DNA of 15,865 nt. Origin: Dehalococcoidia bacterium. Lineage in GTDB: Bacteria; Chloroflexota; Dehalococcoidia; JACPQF01. The stretch covers positions 1 to 15,865 of the forward strand of contig JAUSEJ010000224.1 of NCBI GenBank assembly GCA_030650265.1, written 5' to 3'. A program made the translations under genes and the position numbers. Of this stretch, positions 1 through 7,765 are shown piece by piece; within the stretch, counting starts at the first letter, position 1; each line of letters starts with the position of its first letter. The notes under the pieces are model-generated. The model was not told where the DNA came from and searched no databases. It saw only the letters and a list, made by a program, of their open reading frames with translations.

Positions 1-1645
1 TTGGCTGCACGATTAGGGGTTTGTCGCTGGGCTCCGGTGGGGGGGCGCCATCAGGAGCGTCCAGCGCCCAGCCGCCCATCGCGGTTAGACTTAGACAGAG
101 GGAACCGGTCGACTCCGCCGACATTCTTGCCAGCGAAACCAGGCCAATCCAGTGGAGAGGGAAGGCCAGCACATTTATCACAAAAGTGAGGATGGCTTTG
201 TCGAGTTCGTTCTTATTCAGGAAGCCAATTCTCCTCATCTCGCCCAGGGTTGCCTGTCCCCCGAGAAGTTCCCGGTCGCTGCTAACAATTAGCTCGGCGA
301 GAGACTGGACATAGTACCATTCGCCTACCTTACAATTGGCCGTGAGATGCTTTAGGATGCGCGTACGGGCATTAGGCCAACTGATGCGGGAGCTGAAGTA
401 GTCCAGGCCAGGGGGCACCTCGAAGCGTGGCGAACCAAGCCAGACGTTGATGATCCGCTTCACCTGCTCGGCAATGCTGAGTTGGACCCACTGATCGATG
501 CTGTCGCCGGGCACGATCTTCTCCCCGGTTCCCCTGACGAGGCCCAATCTATGGGCGCAGTCGAGGACAAAGGTGAACCGGGGGCTCTGAGGATTGGCGT
601 CCTTCTCGCCGACCAACAGGGCAAGGAGCTTGGTCAGAGTTCTCTGGGGAATAGAGCTCGCCGTGGTCAATTCGATGCTGTTGCCGATTATGAAATTCAT
701 GAGGGTGTTCAGGTCCTCGACTAAGAGCAGATGGCTATCATCGATTTCGCCGGAGGGCTGCACGGGAGCCAATGTTGTTCGTTCCAGTGCTTTTTCGTCA
801 GCCATTGCGGCGAGGATATCGCGGGGAATAAACAGGAACCGGCGGCCATCGATATAGGTTTCCTCCAACATCATAGCGCTGTTTAGATCCATGTAGGTCT
901 GACGGAGTTCCTCCGCCTCGAACTCAGATTTGAGGTCGGCGACTGCTGCCTTGCCGCCCTTCTCCCGAATTCTACCCAGCACTTTCGTCGTTTGAGGGCT
1001 GTACCATTGGCTTGCGGTCCACGTGCCGGGGCCTTCGGTTATCGCCTCCATCAAACGTTGAATCAGATTCTGCTTGGAGAGGGAGTGCGGTCGGGGAATG
1101 TTCCAGCGGAGGGCCACCGATTGTAGTTCCCGCGCCTTGGTTGCGTCGAGAAAAGCCAGCACGGGGTAGTGAGAGTAGTCTCCCTGGTCCATGGCGTCGT
1201 TAACAGCCTCGATCTCGGGCACTAGCTCGGCAGGCAATGCCAGGGCTGGTTCTCCCCGTTCTGGCTGAGGGTACCTTGTGAGGCGTCGCAGAGGCGATAG
1301 GCTTTTCTGGAATTCCTGCCAGTCGTCAACGAGAATCAGGCCCGATCTAGCCAGGTTCTCGACACATTGTGAGGCGTCGTAGCCCTCAAGTCGAGCGTAG
1401 GTTTCCACCTCACTTAAGGTAAGCCAGTGGTCGAAGGAATCGGCGAGGTGAAACAGTATCTGCCTCTCGGCTTTGCCTAGCTCTTCCAACTTGCATCTTA
1501 GGTGCCAGCGATCCAGCATTTTCGTCAGAATCGTCCGTATGAGCAGGCGATTATCGCTTCCTGAGGCATCGATTCCCCAGGCATTCGCCAGTGAATGAAG
1601 TAGTTCGTTGTTTGCCCGGTTCAAAGTGCCTACTAGGCTCGCCAT
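1..1645 (-). CDS. XPB/Ssl2-type helicase-associated domain protein (3' end outside window)
   Basis: A continuous open frame runs from an ATG at 1645 to the left edge: 548 complete codons without a stop. The start has a purine-rich ribosome site (GTGAGGGG) overlapping the stop of the preceding gene, 7 bases away. The protein begins MASLVGTLNRANNELLHSLA and is mostly helical. It includes winged-helix-like segments (around residues 55-110) such as LGKAERQILFHLADSF. At the far end of the visible part, around residues 520-548, it reads LSLTAMGGWALDAP followed by a Pro-rich linker and KPLIVQP. That pattern typically opens the helicase-associated domain found next to XPB/Ssl2 helicases in Chloroflexota and Actinobacteria. 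No Walker A or DEAD/H motif is visible, so the visible part is not itself a motor. The role is unknown; DNA-repair or nucleic-acid binding is inferred from the domain family only. Alternative: a large uncharacterised DNA-binding protein. Confidence 0.75.
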   Translation of the reverse strand, partial: MASLVGTLNRANNELLHSLANAWGIDASGSDNRLLIRTILTKMLDRWHLRCKLEELGKAERQILFHLADSFDHWLTLSEVETYARLEGYDASQCVENLARSGLILVDDWQEFQKSLSPLRRLTRYPQPERGEPALALPAELVPEIEAVNDAMDQGDYSHYPVLAFLDATKARELQSVALRWNIPRPHSLSKQNLIQRLMEAITEGPGTWTASQWYSPQTTKVLGRIREKGGKAAVADLKSEFEAEELRQTYMDLNSAMMLEETYIDGRRFLFIPRDILAAMADEKALERTTLAPVQPSGEIDDSHLLLVEDLNTLMNFIIGNSIELTTASSIPQRTLTKLLALLVGEKDANPQSPRFTFVLDCAHRLGLVRGTGEKIVPGDSIDQWVQLSIAEQVKRIINVWLGSPRFEVPPGLDYFSSRISWPNARTRILKHLTANCKVGEWYYVQSLAELIVSSDRELLGGQATLGEMRRIGFLNKNELDKAILTFVINVLAFPLHWIGLVSLARMSAESTGSLCLSLTAMGGWALDAPDGAPPPEPSDKPLIVQP

Positions 1646-1652
1646 CGTCCCC

Positions 1653-4600
1653 TCACTTCTCTCCGAGGCTTCCACGTGTAAGATGACGCGCTCTTGCCAG
1701 TCCGAAACCAAACCTTAGGCTCTTGGTTAGACCGATCGCCCCAATCGCTATGCCGCAGATGGACAGGGCGATGCCGCTCGTCCAGAGCCCTGTTCGCAAT
1801 GATTCCGGCTGGTAGGTAAACTCCACCCTGTGCTCCCCTTCCGGGACGGGCAGCGCTCTAAACATATAATTTGCTCTCAAAATTGGCGATGGCTTGCCGT
1901 CGATGGTAGCCTGCCAGCCGGGATAATAGGCGTCGGTCAGAACGAGAAGGCCGGGAGCCGCCAAATTGATATTAATCTTAACCAGTTCTGGCTGGTAGGA
2001 TTGAATAGTTACCTCGTCAGTAGTCGATGGTGAGGGGGCAGCAGCCATCGAAGACATGGCCTGCTGGCTCATGGGTGGCACGGCCTCCAGAACCAACTTG
2101 TCTCGTCCGTTCCTGAGAGACGCGTCGAGTGCGGCATCGCCTTTGGCTACTTCGAATTGACGGACCAAATAGGCGCGAGGAAGCCAGTCCAAATTCTCGT
2201 AGATCTTTATGTCGCCGCTATGAACTAGCTTGAGGTGCTGGTTCAAGACGACGGACTCGCTGTTATACGTGCGGTCGTCAACGAGGCTGAGGCCACGCAG
2301 TTTGAGTTCGACGCCAGCCGTCATCAGAGACGTGAATGAGATCTCCTTTGGATACATTACCCCTTTCAGATCAATCTTGGTAATGTAGTTGTAAGCTTGC
2401 GGATTGCCCTTCCACAAGGAGGAGATCTTCGCCTGCTTGTGGTTGACATTGGCCGAGGGGCGATTATAGTCACCCTCGGCGGTATCGATTCCCGCTTGTA
2501 GCGTCGAGGTGAAAGTCTTGCCTGTGCTGTCGGTAATCACGACTGTGGCGACCGGGGTAGTGGTTGTCAATCTCTCGGACCCCGACAAATATGATATCAG
2601 TCCGATCGAAGTTGTGGCAAATGATGGCAGGTTCGTCAAGCGTTGCGGGCTTGCCTTGTTCACCGTCAATGTTGTTCCCACGTCGTAGTAAACGTTATCG
2701 ACCCACGGATCGTAAGCCTTGTCGGCGATGATGTATTTGACGTTCAGCATACCGATGAAACGGGTATCCGGAATGCCATCAAGCTGTTCGCGTAGCAAGC
2801 CGTCGGCCTGCTCAAAGTTGCCCGCCTGTGACCGGGCAAGTGGGCTCGGTTCGCTGTTGATAATCAAGCGTTTGAAATCGGCGTAGTCTTTAAGTGGTAG
2901 GATGCCTCCATCGTAGCCGTCGATCGTGGGAATCTGGTACAAAAGGGGAAGGTTGGGTGTAAGAATCTCCTTGTACTTAGTTGCCACGATGTAATCTGCT
3001 ATGCGCTCGGGAGGTAACTGGTCCCGCAGAATGCGCTTCAGGTCGGGCATGTCTCCCGGATCGAATGATCCGACGGAGACGCTGAGAATCCGGAAGACAC
3101 TATTGTCGAGCTTGATCTGGAGAATGCTTGGTCTTAGAGAGGAAAAAGCCTGGGGAGGAACAGGATGATTGAGGTCCAGGTCGCTTTGCGCATAGAAAAG
3201 CTCCATGGCGACAAGGACCAACACACCAAGAGTTAGCTTGGCATCGGGGGCCCACAGTAGACCGATCAGAACAAGAGCCACACTCAGGCTGATAAGGGGA
3301 ATCCAGATGGCGAGGATTTCCCCACGAGGAAACTTGAGCAGCGGGTTGGTTAGCCATACGAGGCCGAATACCAGTAGAAGACTTAGAACGATCCAGAATT
3401 GTCTGTTACGCACGGAACTTAGGAAATCCCGGGCCGACAGTCTATGCAAGGCTGGCCGTACAAGACAGTCCATGCCAATTCCCGCCAGCGTGGCCGCGGC
3501 AAAGGTGTAAACGAGAAGCCAGCGAGCGGGGACGCGGAAAAGACTCAGTCCAGGGACCAGTTTGAAAGCGATGCCATAAAGCGGATTGAAGCCACCGAGG
3601 GCGAAGAAGATGGCCACGATGCCCAGCGCTACTGAGAACAGGGTGTAAGGGTTTTTCTTTCGGACGGCGAAGGCCAGAATGGCCAGAGAGATGGGAATGA
3701 ATCCCACATAGCCAACAAACTCGCTGAAAGGATTCTCAATGAAGCCCGGGAGTAAAGCGCGAAGAATCTCCCATGGCGGCAATGAGAATGACGTTGCGTC
3801 GCGCAAAGATAAACCGCCACCTCTAATCGACAGAGCCGACAGTTCGTAAGTTGGCAGGAGCTGAACGGCAGCCAATCCGACACCCAGGGCAACTACGGCG
3901 ACAAAGATTCCCGTGATCAGACCGACCTCTGTAAGAGAGCGGGATAGCATTCGTCCCGTGACGAACAGGTGGGGCCTCAAGCCAATGACTGAGGTCGCGC
4001 CAAGATCAAAGGCCCTCCCGATCCCAAGGAGAAGCTGGAGCAGATAGAACAGACCCAATGTGAACAAAGTCAGGTAGGATTCCTGTGAATGTCCGGCGAA
4101 GAATTGGACACCTATGGCCAAAGCGGTGAGGCAGGTGCACAAGGTGCTCTTTCGACGACAAGCCAGGTCGAAGAGTAGAAGGATGGTAGGTATCCAGGCG
4201 GCGGCGTTCTGCTGATTGATGTGCCCGACCTGCTGCGAAAGGAAACCGCTAAACATGTAGACAATAGCGGCCAATAAGGCGCTGGGATGATCGAGACGAA
4301 CGGAGATCTTGGCAAATGCGTACATACCGAGGCCCGCCAGGAAGACGTGAAACAGAATCGAAACGTTGACACCGTGTGGCGCATCAAGGCCGAGGAGATA
4401 GACGAATATGTTGACAGGGTAGAAGACCGCGGTCTGGATATTGGCAAGGAAAGGTACGCCGACGAACAGGTAGGGATTCCATAAGGGAATGTGCCCGCTC
4501 TGCAGGATCTCCGCTGCATATGCCCTGTAAGGATAGAAGAAGGTGAACAGGTCGTAATTAACTAGTATGAGATTGCCAAAGGCGATCCGGTTGTAGAAAG

Positions 4601-4751
4601 CGAGCGTGAGCGCAGCGAGGAGGAGAACGCAGAACAGCCAGGTGAAAGGCGATCTAATCGCATCTGCAAAGCCTTGAAGTCGTTTTTGCCGTCCGATTGT
4701 CTTTATTTCTCCGGGGACGTTCGATTCTTCCTGGGGTAGAGTGCTTTGCAT
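1653..4751 (-). CDS. YfhO-family multi-spanning membrane protein (putative GT-C-like glycosyl transfer)
   Basis: A 1032-residue integral membrane protein. A cytoplasmic tail of about 35 residues is followed by a first membrane helix (about 36-53). The family's N-terminal signature comes next: NYDLFTFFYPYRAYAAEI, with Asp67 in the position of the presumed GT-C acidic residue, then GHIPLWNPYLFVGVPFLANI. Many hydrophobic segments follow to about residue 530, then a long soluble region. A beta-rich tail segment starts DAYYPGWQATIDG at about 940, and a final membrane helix lies near 988-1010. This layout is that of the YfhO family, whose Bacillus member transfers lipid-linked GlcNAc onto lipoteichoic acid. 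The start is 2 bases after the GT2 stop, implying translational coupling and a joint function. The acceptor here is unknown; decoration of a surface polymer or protein is inference. Confidence 0.88.
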   Translation of the reverse strand: MQSTLPQEESNVPGEIKTIGRQKRLQGFADAIRSPFTWLFCVLLLAALTLAFYNRIAFGNLILVNYDLFTFFYPYRAYAAEILQSGHIPLWNPYLFVGVPFLANIQTAVFYPVNIFVYLLGLDAPHGVNVSILFHVFLAGLGMYAFAKISVRLDHPSALLAAIVYMFSGFLSQQVGHINQQNAAAWIPTILLLFDLACRRKSTLCTCLTALAIGVQFFAGHSQESYLTLFTLGLFYLLQLLLGIGRAFDLGATSVIGLRPHLFVTGRMLSRSLTEVGLITGIFVAVVALGVGLAAVQLLPTYELSALSIRGGGLSLRDATSFSLPPWEILRALLPGFIENPFSEFVGYVGFIPISLAILAFAVRKKNPYTLFSVALGIVAIFFALGGFNPLYGIAFKLVPGLSLFRVPARWLLVYTFAAATLAGIGMDCLVRPALHRLSARDFLSSVRNRQFWIVLSLLLVFGLVWLTNPLLKFPRGEILAIWIPLISLSVALVLIGLLWAPDAKLTLGVLVLVAMELFYAQSDLDLNHPVPPQAFSSLRPSILQIKLDNSVFRILSVSVGSFDPGDMPDLKRILRDQLPPERIADYIVATKYKEILTPNLPLLYQIPTIDGYDGGILPLKDYADFKRLIINSEPSPLARSQAGNFEQADGLLREQLDGIPDTRFIGMLNVKYIIADKAYDPWVDNVYYDVGTTLTVNKASPQRLTNLPSFATTSIGLISYLSGSERLTTTTPVATVVITDSTGKTFTSTLQAGIDTAEGDYNRPSANVNHKQAKISSLWKGNPQAYNYITKIDLKGVMYPKEISFTSLMTAGVELKLRGLSLVDDRTYNSESVVLNQHLKLVHSGDIKIYENLDWLPRAYLVRQFEVAKGDAALDASLRNGRDKLVLEAVPPMSQQAMSSMAAAPSPSTTDEVTIQSYQPELVKININLAAPGLLVLTDAYYPGWQATIDGKPSPILRANYMFRALPVPEGEHRVEFTYQPESLRTGLWTSGIALSICGIAIGAIGLTKSLRFGFGLARARHLTRGSLGEK

Positions 4752-4753
4752 CT

Positions 4754-5470
4754 TCAGTCAGAGAACCGGCATCTGATGAGCGTTGAGAGGACGGTAAAGC
4801 CATCTTTCCAACTGATCTTCTTGCCCGCGAAAAACGCCCGACCCTCATAGGAAATAGGCACCTCCTGAATCCGGTACCCCATCTTGAGGATCCTTGCTGT
4901 TATCTCGGGATCAAAGCCCCAGCGGGGAGATTTGAGTTGAATACGCCTCGCCACGTCGGCCGAGATTGTCTTGTAGCAAGTCTCCATGTCCGTTAGCGCC
5001 GTGCCGTAGAGCAGGTTTGCTGCGAGGGTGAGGAACTTGTTGCCAAGTGCGTGGCCAAGGGACATCGACTGGCGATGTCCGAGAAAGCGAGAGCCGTACA
5101 CTACTTTCTGCTCACCCGCGATTATCGGCTCAACCAGTGCAGGGTAGTCCTGAGGATCGTACTCGAGGTCGGCGTCTTGAATAATAACTATGTCCCCGGA
5201 GAACTGCGCCAGGCCGGTTCTTACCGCCGCTCCCTTTCCCATATTGTGAGGGTGGAGAAGCACCGTCATGTTCGCATACATGCCCGCCTTGCTGGCGAGT
5301 ATTTCGCGACTTCCGTCCGTGGAGAAGTCGTCCACACAGATGAGTTCTATCTCCAGATCGACGGCCTGCACGCGATCTATGATCGCGGCAAGCGTATCTT
5401 CTTCGTTGTATACCGGCATTACGACAGAAAGCTTGACTGCGTCTCTCTTTGTCAGCTTGGCTTCTGTCAT
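4754..5470 (-). CDS. Family 2 glycosyltransferase, dolichyl/polyprenyl-phosphate sugar synthase type
   Basis: A 238-residue GT2 enzyme. It has the N-terminal nucleotide-sugar fold LSVVMPVYNEEDTL (14-27), the VDDFSTDGS motif (46-54), the metal-binding DAD within IIQDADLEYDPQDYP (97-110), VYGSRF (124-129), and the family segments LTDMETCYK (159-167), WGFDPEIT (184-191) and EVPISYEGR with KKISWKDG (203-224). These match the DPM1-like group that moves a sugar from a nucleotide donor to a polyprenyl phosphate at the inner membrane face. There is no membrane segment, unlike CsbB or GtrB. The ATG at 5470 is the only ordinary start in this frame, because a stop lies just upstream. Its own ribosome site is weak, and it may be coupled to a six-codon upstream reading frame. 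It probably supplies lipid-linked sugar to the YfhO-type protein encoded next. Confidence 0.9.
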   Translation of the reverse strand: MTEAKLTKRDAVKLSVVMPVYNEEDTLAAIIDRVQAVDLEIELICVDDFSTDGSREILASKAGMYANMTVLLHPHNMGKGAAVRTGLAQFSGDIVIIQDADLEYDPQDYPALVEPIIAGEQKVVYGSRFLGHRQSMSLGHALGNKFLTLAANLLYGTALTDMETCYKTISADVARRIQLKSPRWGFDPEITARILKMGYRIQEVPISYEGRAFFAGKKISWKDGFTVLSTLIRCRFSD

Positions 5471-5487
5471 CCCGTCACGGCCTGCAT
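5467..5487 (-). other. Six-codon upstream reading frame coupled to the GT2 start
   Basis: Between the ANTAR regulator and GT2 genes, the minus strand carries a strong Shine-Dalgarno sequence (GGAGG) four bases before an ATG at 5487. That ATG opens a frame encoding only MQAVTG. Its TGA overlaps the GT2 ATG in the ATGA arrangement (5467-5470), so ribosomes loaded at the good site could re-initiate at GT2. The sequence arrangement is clear; use in the cell is inference. Confidence 0.4.
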
Positions 5488-5503
5488 TCTGCCTCCATCG
5501 GGT

Positions 5504-6085
5504 CTAATCATCCGCTTCGTGAGCCAGTAGGATCGCTTCTGCGACTTCTCTCATAGTCTTGCGGGTATTCATCGACAGCTTCTGAATCTTGCGGAAGGCC
5601 TCAGTCTCCTTCAATCCCTGACCGTCCATTAAGACACCCTTTGCCCGTTCTACAAGTTTCCGGGTCTCGAGGGTCTCCTTCAGGTCGCCGACTTCCTTTT
5701 CGAGCGTCTTGAACTCCTTGAATCTGGCCAGAGCTACCTCAATGGCGGGGACCAGCTCGGATTCTCTGAAGGGTTTGACAATATAGCCTACGACTCCGGC
5801 CTCTTTGGCCCTTTCGATCAGTTCTTGTTGGCTAAAAGCCGTGAGCAGGAGAACAGGAGCGATTCTCTCCTCAGTCAGAATTCTAGCGGCGGCGATGCCA
5901 TCAAGTCCAGGCATCTTGATGTCCATGATCACCAAGTCTGGCCGCAATTGCCTTGCCAAGTCGACCGCTGTCAAACCGTCACCGGCTTCGGCGACGACCT
6001 CATAGCCTTGAGCTGCCAGCATTTCCTTCATGTCCATGCGGATTATTGACTCGTCATCGGCGATGATCAGTTTTGTCGTTGCCAA
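5504..6085 (-). CDS. ANTAR-domain response regulator, PdtaR-like
   Basis: A 193-residue two-component regulator. The receiver domain (about 1-120) has the acidic pair Asp10-Asp11, the phospho-acceptor Asp55 in VIMDIKMPG, Thr81 in LLLTAFS and Lys103 in YIVKPF. A short coiled segment leads to an ANTAR domain (about 130-190) with the typical run LVERAKGVLMDGQGLKETEAF and a following helix NTRKTMREVAEAIL. ANTAR proteins bind paired six-base-loop RNA hairpins and usually prevent transcription termination. The start is a TTG at 6085, chosen because a perfect AGGAGG lies seven bases upstream. The gene follows its kinase by 25 bases. The unusual start codon together with a very strong ribosome site is notable. 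Function is assigned with high confidence; its RNA targets are unknown. Confidence 0.94.
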   Translation of the reverse strand: MATTKLIIADDESIIRMDMKEMLAAQGYEVVAEAGDGLTAVDLARQLRPDLVIMDIKMPGLDGIAAARILTEERIAPVLLLTAFSQQELIERAKEAGVVGYIVKPFRESELVPAIEVALARFKEFKTLEKEVGDLKETLETRKLVERAKGVLMDGQGLKETEAFRKIQKLSMNTRKTMREVAEAILLAHEADD

Positions 6086-6110
6086 CCTGATTCCTCCTAT
6101 AGTTTCTCGG

Positions 6111-7592
6111 TCACGCCTGCGGCTTTCTGGCGCTAGTGGTAAGCTTAGGAAAGGTTACGCGGGCGGTAACGCCATGGCCGTTGGCGAACTCGAACCGGCC
6201 CTTAAGGTCTTCTTTGACCAATGTGTTGACTATCTGCAAACCAAGGTGACCATTGTCGCTGCCGTGAAAGGAGCCCGGGAGGCCGATTCCGTCGTCGGTG
6301 ATTTCGATGCTGATCTCATCTTCAGTTTCCAAGAGTCTCACGAAAATGGTGCCGGCCGACCTTCCCGAGTAGGCATGTTTCACGGCATTCTGCAGCAGTT
6401 CATTCACAATGAGAGCGCATGATGTCGCTTGCTGGGCAGGAAGGTATAGATTAGCCCCTTCGAGCTTCAGAGCGATGTTTTTGGACGGATCGATGATGGC
6501 GTGCGTCACCTCGTTCAGTATACTTTGGCAAACCTCGGTAATGTTAATCACGCTTTCCTGGTCGTGCGAAAGGAACTCATGGACCACAGCTATGCTGAGG
6601 ATTCTGTTGATGCTGCTATCTAGCATTACCTCGACTTCGGGAATGGTAGATCGACGGGCCTGAAGTCGAAGTAGCGCCGCGATCGTTTGAAGGTTGTTCT
6701 TTACCCGATGGTGAATCTCCTGAATCATCGCGGACTTGATCTTCAGAGCCTGCTCTTTTCGTCTCTCGTCCGTAATATCGTTTATGACGAGGAAAGCGCC
6801 CCCGTATTGTGGGTTTGCTCCAAAGCGAGTGGAGAGCCAGGGCGTGCTTTCGTCGCCATCCAGGGGGATCACCTTTGTAATCCAGATCTGGTCGTTCCTC
6901 TCGGTCTCGCGTTCGGCGCAACGGCCACTTTCGAGAAACTCGCGCAAGTCGCCGCCCTCCCGGTCGATGCCTGGCAACTGGATTCCCAGCAGAGCACCGT
7001 AGTAGCCAACCCGGCGAAAGATTGCCACTGCTGTTCTGCTGACGTACTGTATCTGTCCCATGCCATCGATGGCCACTAGCCCATCGTGCTCTCTTATAGG
7101 AGTTAGAGTTCCTGCCCCTTCAAACCGGCCGTTGATGGCCATTACCAGGATCGCGGCCAGAGCTTCTCTCAGTACATGGCTCTTTCTCTTGAGACGGTCA
7201 TGTTCTGCCAGATCGGCTTCGATGGTCAGGACTGCTACTATCCCCCCTTCCTGGCCCGCCAGGGGATGGGCTACCTGCGCTGTGCGGGCGCCGGTCGTAG
7301 GTAGGCAACGTGAGCCCCTGGTCGATCTGCCCCGCTTCAAGGCCTGAAAAACTAGCGGTTCGTTCTTCAAACCGACTTGTTTCCCCACCTGGGTGGAGGC
7401 ATAGACCGGCGCTGTCGTGTGGGGGCTTGCATGGGCGATAACAATTGCTGTATTTGGCTGGGTGCCAGGTGCGTACAGCAGAAGGTCGGAGTGCAGCAGA
7501 TCAGCAAGTATGGGTAAAGTCTCTTCCAAGTTGCGCAGATATTCTGCATCGCATCGGGAAAGGCTGCCTATTTCGTTGAGATACCTGTTCAT
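6111..7592 (-). CDS. Sensor histidine kinase, PdtaS-like (HisKA_2 type)
   Basis: Reading from a GTG at 7607 gives 498 residues; from the preferred ATG at 7592 it gives 493. ATG is preferred because family members begin only a few residues before this point, but neither start has a recognisable ribosome site. In the longer numbering, an N-terminal GAF-like sensor (about 20-155, with ILADLLHSDLLLYAP and HASPHTTAPVY) is followed by a PAS domain (about 172-280). Next come a HisKA_2 dimerisation helix with HHRVKNNLQ (299-307) holding the phospho-acceptor histidine, and an ATP-binding domain with N box NELLQNAVK (402-410), DDGIGLP (438-444) and GHLGLQIV (453-460). No membrane helices are seen, so the kinase should be cytoplasmic. 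It pairs with the ANTAR regulator encoded immediately downstream. The sensed signal is unknown. Confidence 0.93.
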   Translation of the reverse strand: MNRYLNEIGSLSRCDAEYLRNLEETLPILADLLHSDLLLYAPGTQPNTAIVIAHASPHTTAPVYASTQVGKQVGLKNEPLVFQALKRGRSTRGSRCLPTTGARTAQVAHPLAGQEGGIVAVLTIEADLAEHDRLKRKSHVLREALAAILVMAINGRFEGAGTLTPIREHDGLVAIDGMGQIQYVSRTAVAIFRRVGYYGALLGIQLPGIDREGGDLREFLESGRCAERETERNDQIWITKVIPLDGDESTPWLSTRFGANPQYGGAFLVINDITDERRKEQALKIKSAMIQEIHHRVKNNLQTIAALLRLQARRSTIPEVEVMLDSSINRILSIAVVHEFLSHDQESVINITEVCQSILNEVTHAIIDPSKNIALKLEGANLYLPAQQATSCALIVNELLQNAVKHAYSGRSAGTIFVRLLETEDEISIEITDDGIGLPGSFHGSDNGHLGLQIVNTLVKEDLKGRFEFANGHGVTARVTFPKLTTSARKPQA

Positions 7593-7609
7593 AATGCACC
7601 GACGCACGG

Positions 7610-7649
7610 GGCGAGGTCTGTCTCGCCGTAGGTGGCCACAGCGCCAACC
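7610..7649 (-). ncRNA. Candidate tandem hexaloop hairpins (ANTAR-target-like) in kinase leader
   Basis: On the minus-strand transcript, 7649-7631 folds as GGT/ACC plus GGC/GCC with one bulged T and a six-base loop GCTGTG. After a three-base linker (7630-7628), 7627-7610 folds as a perfect six-pair stem GGCGAG/CTCGCC with the six-base loop ACAGAC. Two short stems with six-base loops and a short linker are the architecture known for ANTAR targets, whose loops have A at position 1 and G at position 4. The second loop has both; the first has G at 4 but G instead of A at 1. A competing CAGCG/CGCTG stem (7639-7653) overlaps the first hairpin. No following terminator is evident. GC-rich leaders can form such pairs by chance. 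Confidence 0.38.
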
Positions 7650-7729
7650 GCTGCCGACTCACTTCAAGCCTGGACCACGTTAGTTCAAACCCGGGCACGA
7701 TAGATTGCCAGGGAAACAAGGCAAATCGG

Positions 7730-7758
7730 ATTATAGCAAAGGTCCGACTGATTTACAA
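7730..7758 (-). promoter_or_regulatory. Sigma-70-type promoter for the kinase/ANTAR operon
   Basis: On the minus strand, TTGTAA (7758-7753) and a perfect TATAAT (7735-7730) are separated by 17 bases. They lie just after the gpsA stop (7766). The predicted start of transcription, near 7723, gives a leader of about 130 bases before the kinase ATG. Position and spacing are read directly; activity is inferred. Confidence 0.65.
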
Positions 7759-7765
7759 GAGCGTA

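Noticed and set aside
1..1203. Several 60 to 97-codon plus-strand frames at the left end
   Set aside because: All are shadows of the continuous minus-strand frame that runs off the left edge.
5051..5530. A 159-codon plus-strand open frame opposite the GT2 gene
   Set aside because: Antisense to conserved GT2 motifs; the translation shows no domain character.
7501..7719. A 72-codon minus-strand frame covering the kinase leader
   Set aside because: It overlaps the start of the clear kinase frame, shows no domain, and has no ribosome site.
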